Source of the DNA: Fusibacter sp. 3D3
GTDB lineage: Bacteria; Bacillota; Clostridia; Peptostreptococcales; Acidaminobacteraceae
DNA length: 64,000 bases
Assembly: GCF_001748365.1 (NCBI RefSeq)
Contig: NZ_BDHH01000006.1
Span: forward strand, 62,001 to 126,000
Reading direction: 5' to 3'
The position numbers and the translations under genes are program-made. Shown here in pieces: positions 24,952-33,908 of this stretch; position 1 is the first letter of the stretch; each line of letters starts with the position of its first letter. The notes under the pieces were generated by a model. The model made no database searches. It worked only from the letters and a program-made list of their open reading frames with translations, and was not told the DNA's origin.

Positions 24952-25887
24952 ATGAAATCAGCAAAATTCATTTTTTTAATCCCAATTCTATTGATCGTTG
25001 TATTGACTTTACTTAACAGCTACTATTTGCTTGACAATGCTGAAGAAGCTGTTGTTGAGCGGTTGGGTAAACTTGCAAAGGTTGAAACAGAAGCCGGATT
25101 ACATTTTAAAATTCCATTTATCGATACGATTCACAGTTACAACACTAACGAGGTGATCAGTTTACAGTATGGCTATTTGCCTGTAAGTGGTCCAACAACT
25201 TCCACCGCTGCAACGTATCAAGATAATGAAAACGAAGCGATTGTACTCACAAAAGGGTCTTACTTGGTGAACGTCGGTGCTATTATTCAGTACAGAATAA
25301 CGGATCCTGCGGCGTATTATTACAATGTGGATGACCAAGAGGGCACCATCCGTTTGGCATTTGAAAGCGCTCTAAGACGTAACGTTCAAAACCAAGATCT
25401 TGATAATGCTTTAATCAACAAAGACAGCATTTCAAGTGAAATTTTACCAGATATGACACGAAAGCTTAACAACTATGGTCTTGGCATCAGTATTTCTGCG
25501 GTTAAACTCACTGACGTTTTACTACCAGAAGATGTTCAACCTGCCTATGATGATGTCAACATTGCAAGTAATGAAAAAGATTCTAACAAAAGTCAAGCTG
25601 AGAAGTATTCAAATGAAAAATTGCCTAAAGCAAGAGCAGACGCTTATCAGCTTATCCAAGAAGCTGAAGCTTATAAAGCAGAAAAAATAGCTCAAGCAAA
25701 AGGCGATGTTGAAAATTTTAGTCAAGTTTATGAAAAATACAAAGTTTCTCAAGAAATCACTAAAACACGTCTTTACATTGAAACAATGGAAACCATCTTA
25801 AGCAATGTCAAGGAAAAATACATTGTTGACCTCAATGATGACAATGTTTTAAAATTCTTACCTCTTGAAACGAAAGGAGGCAACTGA
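24952..25887 (+). CDS. hflK: HflK-like SPFH/band 7 membrane protein
   Basis: A 311-residue protein with one N-terminal membrane helix (FIFLIPILLIVVLTLL), then the SPFH core beginning EEAVVERLGKLAKVETEAGLHFKIPFID and a C-terminal coiled coil rich in Ala/Glu/Lys (EAEAYKAEKIAQAKGD). HflK and HflC form a large cage around the FtsH protease in the membrane and control its access to substrates. The gene order hflK-hflC is kept, with one base between the stop codon and the next ATG. AAGGAGG lies six bases before the ATG and a TATAAT at 24901-24906 is a likely -10. No ftsH is in the window. Confidence 0.8.
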   Translation: MKSAKFIFLIPILLIVVLTLLNSYYLLDNAEEAVVERLGKLAKVETEAGLHFKIPFIDTIHSYNTNEVISLQYGYLPVSGPTTSTAATYQDNENEAIVLTKGSYLVNVGAIIQYRITDPAAYYYNVDDQEGTIRLAFESALRRNVQNQDLDNALINKDSISSEILPDMTRKLNNYGLGISISAVKLTDVLLPEDVQPAYDDVNIASNEKDSNKSQAEKYSNEKLPKARADAYQLIQEAEAYKAEKIAQAKGDVENFSQVYEKYKVSQEITKTRLYIETMETILSNVKEKYIVDLNDDNVLKFLPLETKGGN

Positions 25888-25888
25888 T

Positions 25889-26929
25889 ATGGATATCCAT
25901 CAAGGCGAACCCAAACAAGAATCTATGAATGACGACCGAAAAAAATTCGAACAAAAATTTCAGCAAAATAGCCAAGACATGAAAAACCAAATTAAGAAAA
26001 ACATGCGATTTGTAGGTTTTATCATCCTTTTCATTATTGCAATTTCCCTACTCTCAAATTGTTTCTACATCGTCAAAGAAAATGAACTTGCAACCGTTAG
26101 AGAATTTGGAGACATAAAAACGATTGTCGTCGATGCTGGTAATACAAATGCTCAACTCCAAAATGATTTGGATTCACGCTTTAAAAATGTAAAAATAGTG
26201 AATCAAAAAGGGCTTCATTTTAAAGTACCTTTCATTACAACTGTAGAAAAGGATACGAGCAAGTTATTAACTTATATTTCAAATTCAGCTCAAATTAATA
26301 CAAAAGATAAAATCAAATACCAAATCAATATGTATGCACAATGGGAAATTACACATCCTGGTCTCTTTAGATCCGCACTTGGCACTGTCAATGGCGCCAA
26401 TCAAAAAATTGACGAAGTGGCGTATGCTGTTGTCATTGAAAAAGTCAACAGCCTCACAAGCCTAGAGTTCTTAACGGATAAAGATGCTTTGAACGAGGTC
26501 CTTGACGTAGCCATTACTGACCTCAATAGCAAACTCGCAAGTCAAGGCATCTTTATCAAAGATATGGATGTATACAGAACAATATTGCCAATTTCCAATA
26601 TTGAGTCCACTTATAAAAAGATGATTGCTGAACGTGAAGCCATTGCTCAACAAATCAGATCTGAAGGTCTGGAACTATATCAAAATACAGTTGCAGATAC
26701 AGATCGTAACGTTGCTGAAATCAAAGCTTCTGCTATTGAAGAGTCCGAAAAGATTCGTGGTGAGGCCGATGCAACGGCTCTGGAAGTTTATGCTGTAGGC
26801 TTCAGTAAAGATCCTGTTTTCTACGAGTATTGGAGAACGCTCATCTCTTATGAGAAGACCATTGATGAGAATTCAGTGATCTATCTCAATAGTGATAACG
26901 AATACCTCAAGTATTTTAAAAACAACTGA
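25889..26929 (+). CDS. hflC: HflC-like SPFH/band 7 membrane protein
   Basis: A 346-residue protein with a charged 35-residue cytoplasmic N-terminus, a membrane helix (FVGFIILFIIAISLLSNCF) and an SPFH domain (VKENELATVREFGDIK, GLHFKVPFI). The C-terminal helix contains the conserved IAEREAIAQQIRSEG and KIRGEADATAL pieces of HflC. Start: ATG at 25889 follows AAAGGAGG by eight bases; earlier in-frame codons lie inside hflK. It contains a small insertion between the first SPFH strand and GLHFKVPF compared with E. coli HflC. It is followed by a strong terminator. Confidence 0.85.
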   Translation: MDIHQGEPKQESMNDDRKKFEQKFQQNSQDMKNQIKKNMRFVGFIILFIIAISLLSNCFYIVKENELATVREFGDIKTIVVDAGNTNAQLQNDLDSRFKNVKIVNQKGLHFKVPFITTVEKDTSKLLTYISNSAQINTKDKIKYQINMYAQWEITHPGLFRSALGTVNGANQKIDEVAYAVVIEKVNSLTSLEFLTDKDALNEVLDVAITDLNSKLASQGIFIKDMDVYRTILPISNIESTYKKMIAEREAIAQQIRSEGLELYQNTVADTDRNVAEIKASAIEESEKIRGEADATALEVYAVGFSKDPVFYEYWRTLISYEKTIDENSVIYLNSDNEYLKYFKNN

Positions 26930-26966
26930 TCATAACTTAGGATCAGCCGAAATGAGATATAATATG

Positions 26967-27006
26967 AAAAATGAAACTGACCCATTGGATCAGTTTCATT
27001 TTTTTG
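26967..27006 (+). terminator. Terminator of the hflKC operon
   Basis: AAATGAAACTGA pairs with TCAGTTTCATTT, followed by a run of seven Ts, 38 bases after the hflC stop. It also faces the end of the minus-strand DAHP synthase gene. Confidence 0.85.
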
Positions 27007-27032
27007 TCTTAATTTAATTTTTTTGTCTTAAT

Positions 27033-27803
27033 TTAATAGGTATTACAAGCCCTTATAATCTTCTCGAGCAACCCGATATCTATAGTCTGCTCTTTATCCG
27101 AGACCGCTTCATCAGGATTTATATGCGCTTCAATCAGCAGACCATCTGCACCAGATGCGATCGCCGTTTTACTCATAATTTCAATTAAATCTCTTCTACC
27201 CGTACCATGACTCGGGTCCACAATTACAGGCAATCCCGTTTCACGCTTCATAATGGGCACCGCTGCTAAATCCAATGTGTTTCTTGTATACGTTTCAAAG
27301 GTTCTAATCCCTCTTTCGCAGAGAATAATCTGATCATTCCCCGCTTTTAAAATATGTTCAGCAGCCATAATCCATTCTTTAATCGTTGCACTCATGCCTC
27401 TTTTTAGTAAAATAGGCTTTTTCGTTTCTCCAACAGCTCTAAGTAAAGCGTAATTGTACATATTTCTTGAACCAATTTGAATCAGATCAACCTGCTCTAC
27501 AAAAATATCTAAATAGCGCTCATCCATTAATTCCGTAACGATAGGTAAACCCGTAAGCGCCTTTGCCTCTAATAAGTAATCCAAGCCTTTAAGCCCTAAT
27601 CCCTGAAAATCATAAGGATTCGTTCTCGGTTTAAATACACCACCACGAAGCATTTGGGCACCTGCTTGTTTCACTGCTTTAGCAATTTCGATAATTTGTT
27701 CACGACTTTCCACAGAACAAGGCCCTGCAATAACGATTGGCGTCCCTAAGCCAAATGTAAAATCAGATACTGTCACAGTACGCTCTTTTCTTAACAATCT
27801 CAT
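27033..27803 (-). CDS. aroF: 3-deoxy-7-phosphoheptulonate (DAHP) synthase, type I beta
   Basis: A 256-residue TIM-barrel enzyme that condenses phosphoenolpyruvate and erythrose 4-phosphate at the start of the shikimate pathway. Visible motifs: [19 protein letters not shown] (PEP/E4P binding), ILLKRG, the metal histidine in DPSHGTG and a late [15 protein letters not shown]. It belongs to the KDO8PS-like I-beta group. It is a bare catalytic domain with neither an N-terminal ferredoxin-like (ACT-like) nor a chorismate mutase domain, so feedback control may be absent or external. AAGGAA lies six bases before the ATG. It is followed on the same strand by no other gene; upstream is a UPF0316 gene 29 bases away. 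Confidence 0.92.
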   Translation of the reverse strand: MRLLRKERTVTVSDFTFGLGTPIVIAGPCSVESREQIIEIAKAVKQAGAQMLRGGVFKPRTNPYDFQGLGLKGLDYLLEAKALTGLPIVTELMDERYLDIFVEQVDLIQIGSRNMYNYALLRAVGETKKPILLKRGMSATIKEWIMAAEHILKAGNDQIILCERGIRTFETYTRNTLDLAAVPIMKRETGLPVIVDPSHGTGRRDLIEIMSKTAIASGADGLLIEAHINPDEAVSDKEQTIDIGLLEKIIRACNTY

Positions 27804-27832
27804 GAAGCATTCCTTTCTTAACCCAGTAAGAT

Positions 27833-28342
27833 TTATTTTCTAAGCATGCCAAATCCACCGTAGATCGGCTTTTTATCAGACACTGTGATCACCGAATTCT
27901 CTTGGGTTTCCTTGATTAAGGCTACGCATTTTCTCACCTTTTTACGAGAAATATACATGAGTAATATATCTCGTGAATGGCTTTTGCCTTCACCATGCAT
28001 CACTGTAACTGCAAATCCTTGATCTCGCAAAGTAGCGGCTAATACTGGACCATGTTCCGACTTAACGATGGCTTGCACCTCAGCCGAACCAATTCCAATT
28101 TGTTCTTCAACCATACTGCCAATATAATTGCCTAAGGCAAAGCCAAGCGCATAAGCCACAATCTTTAAAGGATCCGCCATGATATTGGTTAAAACAGTAC
28201 TCACTAGAACTAACCAAAGTGAAACTTCAAAAAAACCAATGAACGCTCCAATTTTCCGTTCGCCTTTTGTAATCAGTACAATTCTCACCGTTGCCATGGA
28301 TACTTCAACAATTTTTGCAAGTACAATTGCGATATAAATCAT
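27833..28342 (-). CDS. UPF0316 (DUF2179/DUF5698) membrane protein
   Basis: A 169-residue protein with three N-terminal hydrophobic segments ([61 protein letters not shown]) and a cytoplasmic C-terminal DUF2179 domain ([22 protein letters not shown], then [12 protein letters not shown]). This matches the UPF0316/YebE-like family. The DUF2179 part is shared with YitT-type proteins and is thought to bind a small ligand. Start: ATG at 28342 follows GAGGAG by seven bases. The neighbours (DAHP synthase, ABC exporter) give no functional hint. Confidence 0.85.
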   Translation of the reverse strand: MIYIAIVLAKIVEVSMATVRIVLITKGERKIGAFIGFFEVSLWLVLVSTVLTNIMADPLKIVAYALGFALGNYIGSMVEEQIGIGSAEVQAIVKSEHGPVLAATLRDQGFAVTVMHGEGKSHSRDILLMYISRKKVRKCVALIKETQENSVITVSDKKPIYGGFGMLRK

Positions 28343-28388
28343 ATGAACACTCCTCATTTTGTTTGTCTAAAAACAGTTTATCAACTTA

Positions 28389-30146
28389 TTATGCATTTGT
28401 AAAAGCATTTGAAATTTCATCTGGTATATAACCTTTAAATTGTGCTTTGTAAAGTCTTGCATATAAACCATCACTTTGAATGAGCTCATTGTGGCTCCCT
28501 CTTTCTGCGATTCCTGTTTCTGCCATTACTAAAATTTCATCCGCGTTTTTAATGGTAGATAATCGATGTGCTATGATAATGGTCGTTCTGTCTTTTGCCA
28601 AGATTTCGATGGAATTTTGAATGGCAAGTTCATTTTCATTATCAAGTGCTGATGTGGCTTCATCAAGGACTAAAATCGGTGGATTTTTAAGAAAAACACG
28701 CGCAATGGCAATTCTTTGTTTTTGTCCACCAGAGAGCTTCACACCTCTCTCGCCTACCATTGTGTCATAGTCCTCATCTAAGCTCATAACAAATTCATGA
28801 ATATTGGCTTTTATTGCCGCCTCGGTAATCTCTTCAAAAGTAGCATCTGGCTTGCCATATGAAATGTTATCTTTGATTGTCCCATAGAACATGAAAACAT
28901 CTTGTTGAACAACACCTATATTTTCTCTCAATGATTTTAGCGTAATTGACCTTATGTCTTGATCATCTATGGAAATGCGACCTTCTGTCACATCATAGAA
29001 TCGTGGGATAAGCATGGATACAGTGGTTTTCCCAACGCCTGATGGGCCCACTAACGCAATCGTTTTGCCCACTTCAATCTCTAGGTTAAAGTGATTTAGA
29101 ACAGCCTCACTGTTATCTTCATATTTAAAACTCACGTCCTCCAGTGAAATTTTGCCCTTCACCGCTTCAAGTGCACACGCCTCTTCAGAGTCTATGATCC
29201 CAGGTGATACATTCATGATTTCAGTAAACCGCTCAAATCCTGCCATTCCAGATTGAAATTGCTGGGTCAACTGTATCAACGCCCTTATCGGTTTTGTAAA
29301 GAAGGCTATATAAAGCAGAAACGCCACCAAATCTCCATAATTGATAAACCCTTTGAACACAAATATGCCCCCTACAACCATTGACGATAAACTCATCATG
29401 TTTAAAAAGAATTGATTGCCCGCTGTATAAGCCCCTATTGCTTTAAAAGCATCTTGCCTAGAATTCAAATGTGCGTAATTGGTTTTATGAAACTTTTCGA
29501 TCTCAAAGGCTTCGTTTGCAAAAGATTTTGAAAGTCTTATCCCCGACAGACTACTCTCTAGTTGCGCATTGATATCCGCCGTCTTTTGTCTTACACTTCT
29601 AAAGGTTTTCATCATAGATTTTCTCATTAAAATTGAGAACAACACCGTCATGAGCACAAAAGAAAAAACAATCATTGTAAGTCCAAAATGGATTTGAATC
29701 AATACTATAAAACTACCAATGAGCATTACTAATGATATAAATAAGTCTTCTGGTCCATGATGGGCCAGTTCGGTTACTTCGTTTAAATCTCCAGTGAGTC
29801 TATTCATAAGTTGTCCCGTTTTATTATTATCAAAAAAAGAAAATTCTAAAGTCTGAAGATGTTTAAATAAATCGCGTCTCATATCAAATTCAATTCTAGA
29901 ACCGACAACATGTCCATAGTAGCCCACAAAGTAATCTCCACCAATTTTTAGAATATATAGGATTACTATAATCATGGAAAAAATAAGGATACTTTTCATA
30001 TCTTGATTCGGTATAAAATCATTGATAACAGCACGAGAAAACATTGGAAAGATGAGATCCACGATCGTCATGAGAAATGCGATAATCAAATCGAGTGCAA
30101 AAAGAAACCGATGCGGTTTGTAATACTTAATAAAATTACGAATCAT
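28389..30146 (-). CDS. MsbA/BmrA-type ABC exporter (fused permease and ATPase)
   Basis: A 585-residue half-transporter. Residues 1-310 form a six-helix exporter domain, and 330-580 an ATPase with Walker A GPSGVGKTT, Q-loop VQQDVFMFYG, signature LSGGQKQR, Walker B PILVLDEATSALD and switch IAHRLST. All catalytic residues are intact and it should act as a homodimer exporting a drug, lipid or peptide. Start: ATG at 30146 follows AAAGGGG by eight bases; the frame opens further upstream without a ribosome site. It is divergent from the Nudix gene. Confidence 0.88.
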   Translation of the reverse strand: MIRNFIKYYKPHRFLFALDLIIAFLMTIVDLIFPMFSRAVINDFIPNQDMKSILIFSMIIVILYILKIGGDYFVGYYGHVVGSRIEFDMRRDLFKHLQTLEFSFFDNNKTGQLMNRLTGDLNEVTELAHHGPEDLFISLVMLIGSFIVLIQIHFGLTMIVFSFVLMTVLFSILMRKSMMKTFRSVRQKTADINAQLESSLSGIRLSKSFANEAFEIEKFHKTNYAHLNSRQDAFKAIGAYTAGNQFFLNMMSLSSMVVGGIFVFKGFINYGDLVAFLLYIAFFTKPIRALIQLTQQFQSGMAGFERFTEIMNVSPGIIDSEEACALEAVKGKISLEDVSFKYEDNSEAVLNHFNLEIEVGKTIALVGPSGVGKTTVSMLIPRFYDVTEGRISIDDQDIRSITLKSLRENIGVVQQDVFMFYGTIKDNISYGKPDATFEEITEAAIKANIHEFVMSLDEDYDTMVGERGVKLSGGQKQRIAIARVFLKNPPILVLDEATSALDNENELAIQNSIEILAKDRTTIIIAHRLSTIKNADEILVMAETGIAERGSHNELIQSDGLYARLYKAQFKGYIPDEISNAFTNA

Positions 30147-30324
30147 GCTTTCAACCCCTTTCGGAAATGTGGTATAGTGAAAGAAAGAAATTTGAAATAT
30201 ATCTGCCACGAATTCTATTATAAAGGAATGGTTTTCATTTTACATTACATTATGATGACAATTCTAAATAGAGTTAGAGTCTCAATAGGTTTTTTATTAT
30301 TTGAAAACGAGGTCTTTTAATTTT

Positions 30325-30948
30325 ATGAAACAATATCCTGAAATTCATACAAAGCTCCAAAATATTAACCCCAACACGTCTGGTGTCCAGCGTGCCGCTT
30401 CTATACTCATTCCCTTAATTGAACGAGATGATGAAATTCATATTTTATTCGAGAAGAGAGCACTTCACCTAAGCAGTCAACCTGGTGAGATTTGCTTCCC
30501 AGGTGGTAAAATTGAATTACTTGAAAGGTCTTGTGAAACCGCCATTAGAGAAACCTGTGAAGAATTAAATCTAGCCGATGGTGAAGTCACACTTATTGGG
30601 CAAATCGACTCCATTCTCACGAGTTTTGATATGATTATCCACTGCTATGTTGGCAAGATTTCACGCCCTTTTGAAGCAATTCAATTCTCTAAATTTGAAG
30701 TCGATGAAATCTTTACAATTCCATTATCTAAATTAAGGACATTAACACCTCAAATATACAATATTCAAACTGTAATGCAATTGCCAGAGGATTTTCCATT
30801 TTCCAACATCCCCAATGGCAAAGATTACAACTTTAGAAATACGATATATCCTGTTGTTTTTTATCATTATGATCATTACACTATATGGGGACTAACGGCT
30901 CGAATGACGCGTAATTTTATCGATACGATCGCCGATATTGATTTGTGA
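30325..30948 (+). CDS. Nudix hydrolase, CoA pyrophosphatase (NudL)-like
   Basis: A 207-residue hydrolase. The Nudix box is GGKIELLERSCETAIRETCEEL (about residues 59-80) with the catalytic REXXEE glutamates intact, although the usual Gly after EEL is Asn. Just before it, KRALHLSSQPGEICFPGG matches the UPF0035 extension that marks coenzyme A diphosphatases. It probably cleaves CoA or oxidised CoA to phosphopantetheine and 3',5'-ADP. Start: ATG at 30325, eleven bases after GAGG; a TTG at 30301 is an alternative. Monocistronic, with a strong hairpin downstream. Confidence 0.8.
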   Translation: MKQYPEIHTKLQNINPNTSGVQRAASILIPLIERDDEIHILFEKRALHLSSQPGEICFPGGKIELLERSCETAIRETCEELNLADGEVTLIGQIDSILTSFDMIIHCYVGKISRPFEAIQFSKFEVDEIFTIPLSKLRTLTPQIYNIQTVMQLPEDFPFSNIPNGKDYNFRNTIYPVVFYHYDHYTIWGLTARMTRNFIDTIADIDL

Positions 30949-30971
30949 TAAAATTGTGGTTATAACATAAA

Positions 30972-31007
30972 AATGAGCTTTCACTTTGTATTCAGTGAAA
31001 GCTCATT
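30972..31007 (+). terminator. Terminator of the Nudix gene
   Basis: AATGAGCTTTCACT pairs perfectly with AGTGAAAGCTCATT around an eight-base loop, 24 bases after the stop codon. A T-run is missing, so it may act as a processing or pausing hairpin. From here to the promoter at 31273 (about 265 bases) I see no gene, only a small AAAACCA/TGGTTTT hairpin near 31195-31211. Confidence 0.6.
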
Positions 31008-31272
31008 AACTGGGTTCGGCACGTTGGGTTTGACTATATTCAGTTTTAGTGTTCTGTTCATTAAATATAAGCATTCCTCCTAACTGATTTGTTATAGCGT
31101 TAAAAAAGATATACTTAAGTTTAGTGCTTTTGGTGCCATTTTTTATTTCCTGTAGATCGTTATCTACTATGACGTCCCGACTCCCAATCTATTAAAAACC
31201 AAATGGTTTTCTTATTATTATGTTACCCACATGTATTCTATTTCAAACATTTTTTATTATTTTGTGGCTCTA

Positions 31273-31281
31273 TGCTATAAT
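31273..31281 (+). promoter_or_regulatory. Extended -10 promoter of the PilZ gene
   Basis: TGCTATAAT is a perfect TATAAT with an extended TG. It would start transcription near 31288, giving a leader of about 12 bases that holds only the AAAGGAGG ribosome site of the gene at 31300. Confidence 0.6.
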
Positions 31282-31299
31282 GGAGAAAAGGAGGTTCAT

Positions 31300-32424
31300 A
31301 TGGATTTAAAAGAATTTTTACTGCCATCTCGTTCCATTGAGGTCGCCATCACTACGGAAGACGAAAACCATAAACCTGCTATATTGAGACTGAAAACAGT
31401 CATTGAAACTGGGTATGAAAATGGCTTTTTTAAGATTATCGCGCCTATGCATCACGGTCGCCTTTACAACTTTCGTGAAGATGAACTTCTAACGATTACG
31501 TTTACAACACAAAACGATCAAAAAAAAGATGCTTTTGATATAAAGTGTCGCGTCGTCTCAAGAGAACACAAGGGGGCACTATATACCATAACACTCAGAT
31601 CCACATCAGAACCCCAAAAAGTTCAAAGACGTCAAGCCTTTAGAGTTAATATTTTCAATACTTACACTTTCTTATATAAGGATCAACAACAACAGCTCGT
31701 AACCAAGGATATCAGTTCAACAGGTTTGCGAGGCCTTACGACGATGCAGATGTTTAAAGAGGATACTTTTGACATTCAATTTGATGGCAACACTAAAGAC
31801 CCCACTGAAATTGACCCCGAACTCTATGCTCAAAAGGTTTTCACCATCAAGTGTCGCGTCATTGATTGTATGCCTCAAGTTGAGATAAGGCGTTATATGC
31901 AACGCATACAATTTGTGGAAATGACAGCTTCGCAAAGTAAGTATCTGATTCAGTATCTCTATGCTAAACAAGCAGAGATCATCTTTACTGAAGGTAGTGA
32001 TACGGATCAAAGAGCTCAAATGGATCAATATTTTAATGCACAAAATGAAAATGTACAAGTTGAAGACGCCACCACAAGGCGAATTCAACTCATTTCACTC
32101 ATCTCACTATTTGTGTTCTTTTTCTCGATTGTCTTCTTACTCTATGCACAGCCAAAACCCGTTTACGGATTAGATCGTTTTTTTGATTATTATAGGGTAC
32201 AAGCTTGGAATTCTACCTATTACCTTCTAGCACTTTTTTCTAGTATCACTAATATTTTTATTGGGATCTATGGCATTATACTCAATTCGACCAAAATAAA
32301 ATCTCAAAAGGACCATTTCAACCGACTTTTAATCGTTACTTTGACTTTGAACTTTATTTTCATAATTGTACTTGTTTATCTCTTTACCACAGTGCCTATA
32401 TTTAGCAGCAACAAAGTTTATTGA
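31300..32424 (+). CDS. YcgR-like PilZ cyclic-di-GMP receptor with C-terminal membrane helices
   Basis: A 374-residue protein. Residues 1-100 resemble the PilZN/YcgR flagellar-brake domain. A PilZ domain follows, with the c-di-GMP motif QRRQAFRV (RxxxR, about 110-117) and DISSTGLRG (D/NxSxxG, about 137-145). The last third has three hydrophobic segments (about 262-283, 305-328, 343-365), so the PilZ part is tethered to the membrane, which soluble YcgR proteins lack. Start: ATG at 31300 follows AAAGGAGG by five bases; the frame continues upstream over the promoter. It probably reads c-di-GMP from the GGDEF/EAL proteins encoded nearby to act on motility or the envelope. Confidence 0.78.
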   Translation: MDLKEFLLPSRSIEVAITTEDENHKPAILRLKTVIETGYENGFFKIIAPMHHGRLYNFREDELLTITFTTQNDQKKDAFDIKCRVVSREHKGALYTITLRSTSEPQKVQRRQAFRVNIFNTYTFLYKDQQQQLVTKDISSTGLRGLTTMQMFKEDTFDIQFDGNTKDPTEIDPELYAQKVFTIKCRVIDCMPQVEIRRYMQRIQFVEMTASQSKYLIQYLYAKQAEIIFTEGSDTDQRAQMDQYFNAQNENVQVEDATTRRIQLISLISLFVFFFSIVFLLYAQPKPVYGLDRFFDYYRVQAWNSTYYLLALFSSITNIFIGIYGIILNSTKIKSQKDHFNRLLIVTLTLNFIFIIVLVYLFTTVPIFSSNKVY

Positions 32425-32447
32425 TTTTTAGAATCAAAATTAATATT

Positions 32448-32556
32448 AGAGTGTCAAAACTCATTTCGCACGAACCCTATACCCTATGTTGTATCCGTAC
32501 TTTCCGTAAACACATTATAGGGTATAGGGTTCTCAATTTTGGAATTTTGACACTTT
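32448..32556 (-). repeat. Terminal-inverted-repeat element, full copy A
   Basis: The ends AGAGTGTCAAAA and TTTTGACACTTT are inverted repeats, and inside them GAACCCTATACCCTAT pairs with ATAGGGTATAGGGTTC. Reversed, it aligns over its whole length with copy B at 51006-51116. It has no coding capacity and lies between convergent genes, where it may also act as a terminator. Confidence 0.75.
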
Positions 32557-32562
32557 GACCAA

Positions 32563-33498
32563 TCATGCATGGCTATAAATGCCTTGATAAGTCCCCCTGC
32601 GTTTAAGTTCTTTATCGATTCCATTCAATACCGCTCTCTTATGCTTTATCCAATTAGGGGCAATTAAGAGCGCTTTAGGCCCATCGCCAGTGACCCTATG
32701 TACTACAATTTTGGAATCTAATCTTTCAAGAGCATCACAAACAAGCTGAATATAGGCTTCCTGTGTTAATAATTGAAATTCAGTTTCATAGTAATAGGAT
32801 TCTAAGTCGCTGCCTTTTAAAACATTTAGCATATGAAACTTTACCCCAAACGGTTTCAATGAAGAGACATAGGCCACTGTGTCGAGCATTTGCGCCCGGT
32901 TCTCTCCAGGTAAGCCAAATATCACATGAAGGACTATGTTAATATGCTGCTTCATGAGTTTGCGATATATCGCCTCAAAATGCGTTAAACTATAGTGTCT
33001 CCTAATGCGCTCTGCAGTTTCCTCATGCATCGTTTGGAGACCAAGTTCCACCCAAAAGAAGCCTTTTTCACTATAGGTTGCAAAGAGATCAATCACCTCA
33101 TCTGATATACAGTCAGGCCTCGTTGCCACTGCAAGTCCTAAAATAGATTCGTCTTGAGTCGCTTCTTCATAAAGACTCCTCAATGCATCAATCGATTTAT
33201 AGGTGTTTGAATAATTTTGAAAATAGCTCATATATTTTGGGTTTTCCCACTTTGATTTAAGGCGCTCTTTTTGAGCAGAAATTTGTGACTTTATGTCCGA
33301 ATCCGTTCGAATAAATGTGCTCACTGTATCCCCTGTGAATTCTCCTGAACCCAATTCTGAACAAAATAAGCACCCTCTCGTATCCAAACTACCATCTCTA
33401 TTGGGACAAGTAAAACCACCATCCAAAGACAATTTCACCACTTTGGTTTGGCAAGTTTCTTTAAAGTAATCATTTAATGTGTAATAAGCTTTTTTCAA
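32563..33498 (-). CDS. TIGR01212-family (YhcC-like) radical SAM protein
   Basis: A 311-residue radical SAM enzyme. Cluster cysteines lie in FTCPNRDGSLDTRGCLFCSE (the last two C-x2-C), with the long spacing from the first Cys that is typical of the TIGR01212/YhcC family related to Elp3. Further motifs are ATRPDCISDEVIDL, WVELGLQTMHEETAERIRRHY and HVIFGLPGE. The function of this family is not established; RNA or lipid modification has been suggested. The start is TTG at 33498 with AGGAG five bases upstream, and no ATG is nearby. It follows the response regulator gene by 14 bases, so it probably belongs to that operon. Confidence 0.85.
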   Translation of the reverse strand: MKKAYYTLNDYFKETCQTKVVKLSLDGGFTCPNRDGSLDTRGCLFCSELGSGEFTGDTVSTFIRTDSDIKSQISAQKERLKSKWENPKYMSYFQNYSNTYKSIDALRSLYEEATQDESILGLAVATRPDCISDEVIDLFATYSEKGFFWVELGLQTMHEETAERIRRHYSLTHFEAIYRKLMKQHINIVLHVIFGLPGENRAQMLDTVAYVSSLKPFGVKFHMLNVLKGSDLESYYYETEFQLLTQEAYIQLVCDALERLDSKIVVHRVTGDGPKALLIAPNWIKHKRAVLNGIDKELKRRGTYQGIYSHA

Positions 33499-33512
33499 TC
33501 GTGCTCCTTTTA

Positions 33513-33908
33513 TTAATCAATGAGTTCCAGTTTTCTAAGTACCTCTACAAATTTATCAATGTCAATCGGTTTTACCGCATAACCTTCAGCCCCTATTTCA
33601 AATGCGCTTTTTACTTTTTCGGTTGCATTGAGAGCCGTCGTCATAATGACTTTACATTTTTTGTCTTTTGGAATCTTGCGCTCTTCTTCAAGCACCCTTA
33701 TGGTCTTTAGAACGTTGACACCATCTACTTCAGGCATCATAATATCAAGACAGATCAAATCATAGTGTTGACCTTCATCAAGTGACATAATAAATACTTC
33801 CAGAGCTTCTATGCCATCAACAGTAACATCGCATTCTCCATAATTTGATAAAAACTTATACAAAAAAGTACGACTTACATAATCATCCTCTGCAATCAAA
33901 ATTCTCAT
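33513..33908 (-). CDS. Single-domain response regulator (CheY-like)
   Basis: A 131-residue receiver domain. The acidic pair is AEDD (about residues 7-10), the phospho-acceptor Asp is in LICLDIMMPEVDG (about 54), Thr is in VIMTTALN and Lys in YAVKPID. There is no output domain, so it signals by protein-protein contact or as a phosphate relay for the hybrid kinase upstream. The ATG at 33908 overlaps the kinase stop codon (ATGA), giving tight coupling; GTG three codons earlier is an alternative. The following radical SAM gene is close. Confidence 0.9.
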   Translation of the reverse strand: MRILIAEDDYVSRTFLYKFLSNYGECDVTVDGIEALEVFIMSLDEGQHYDLICLDIMMPEVDGVNVLKTIRVLEEERKIPKDKKCKVIMTTALNATEKVKSAFEIGAEGYAVKPIDIDKFVEVLRKLELID

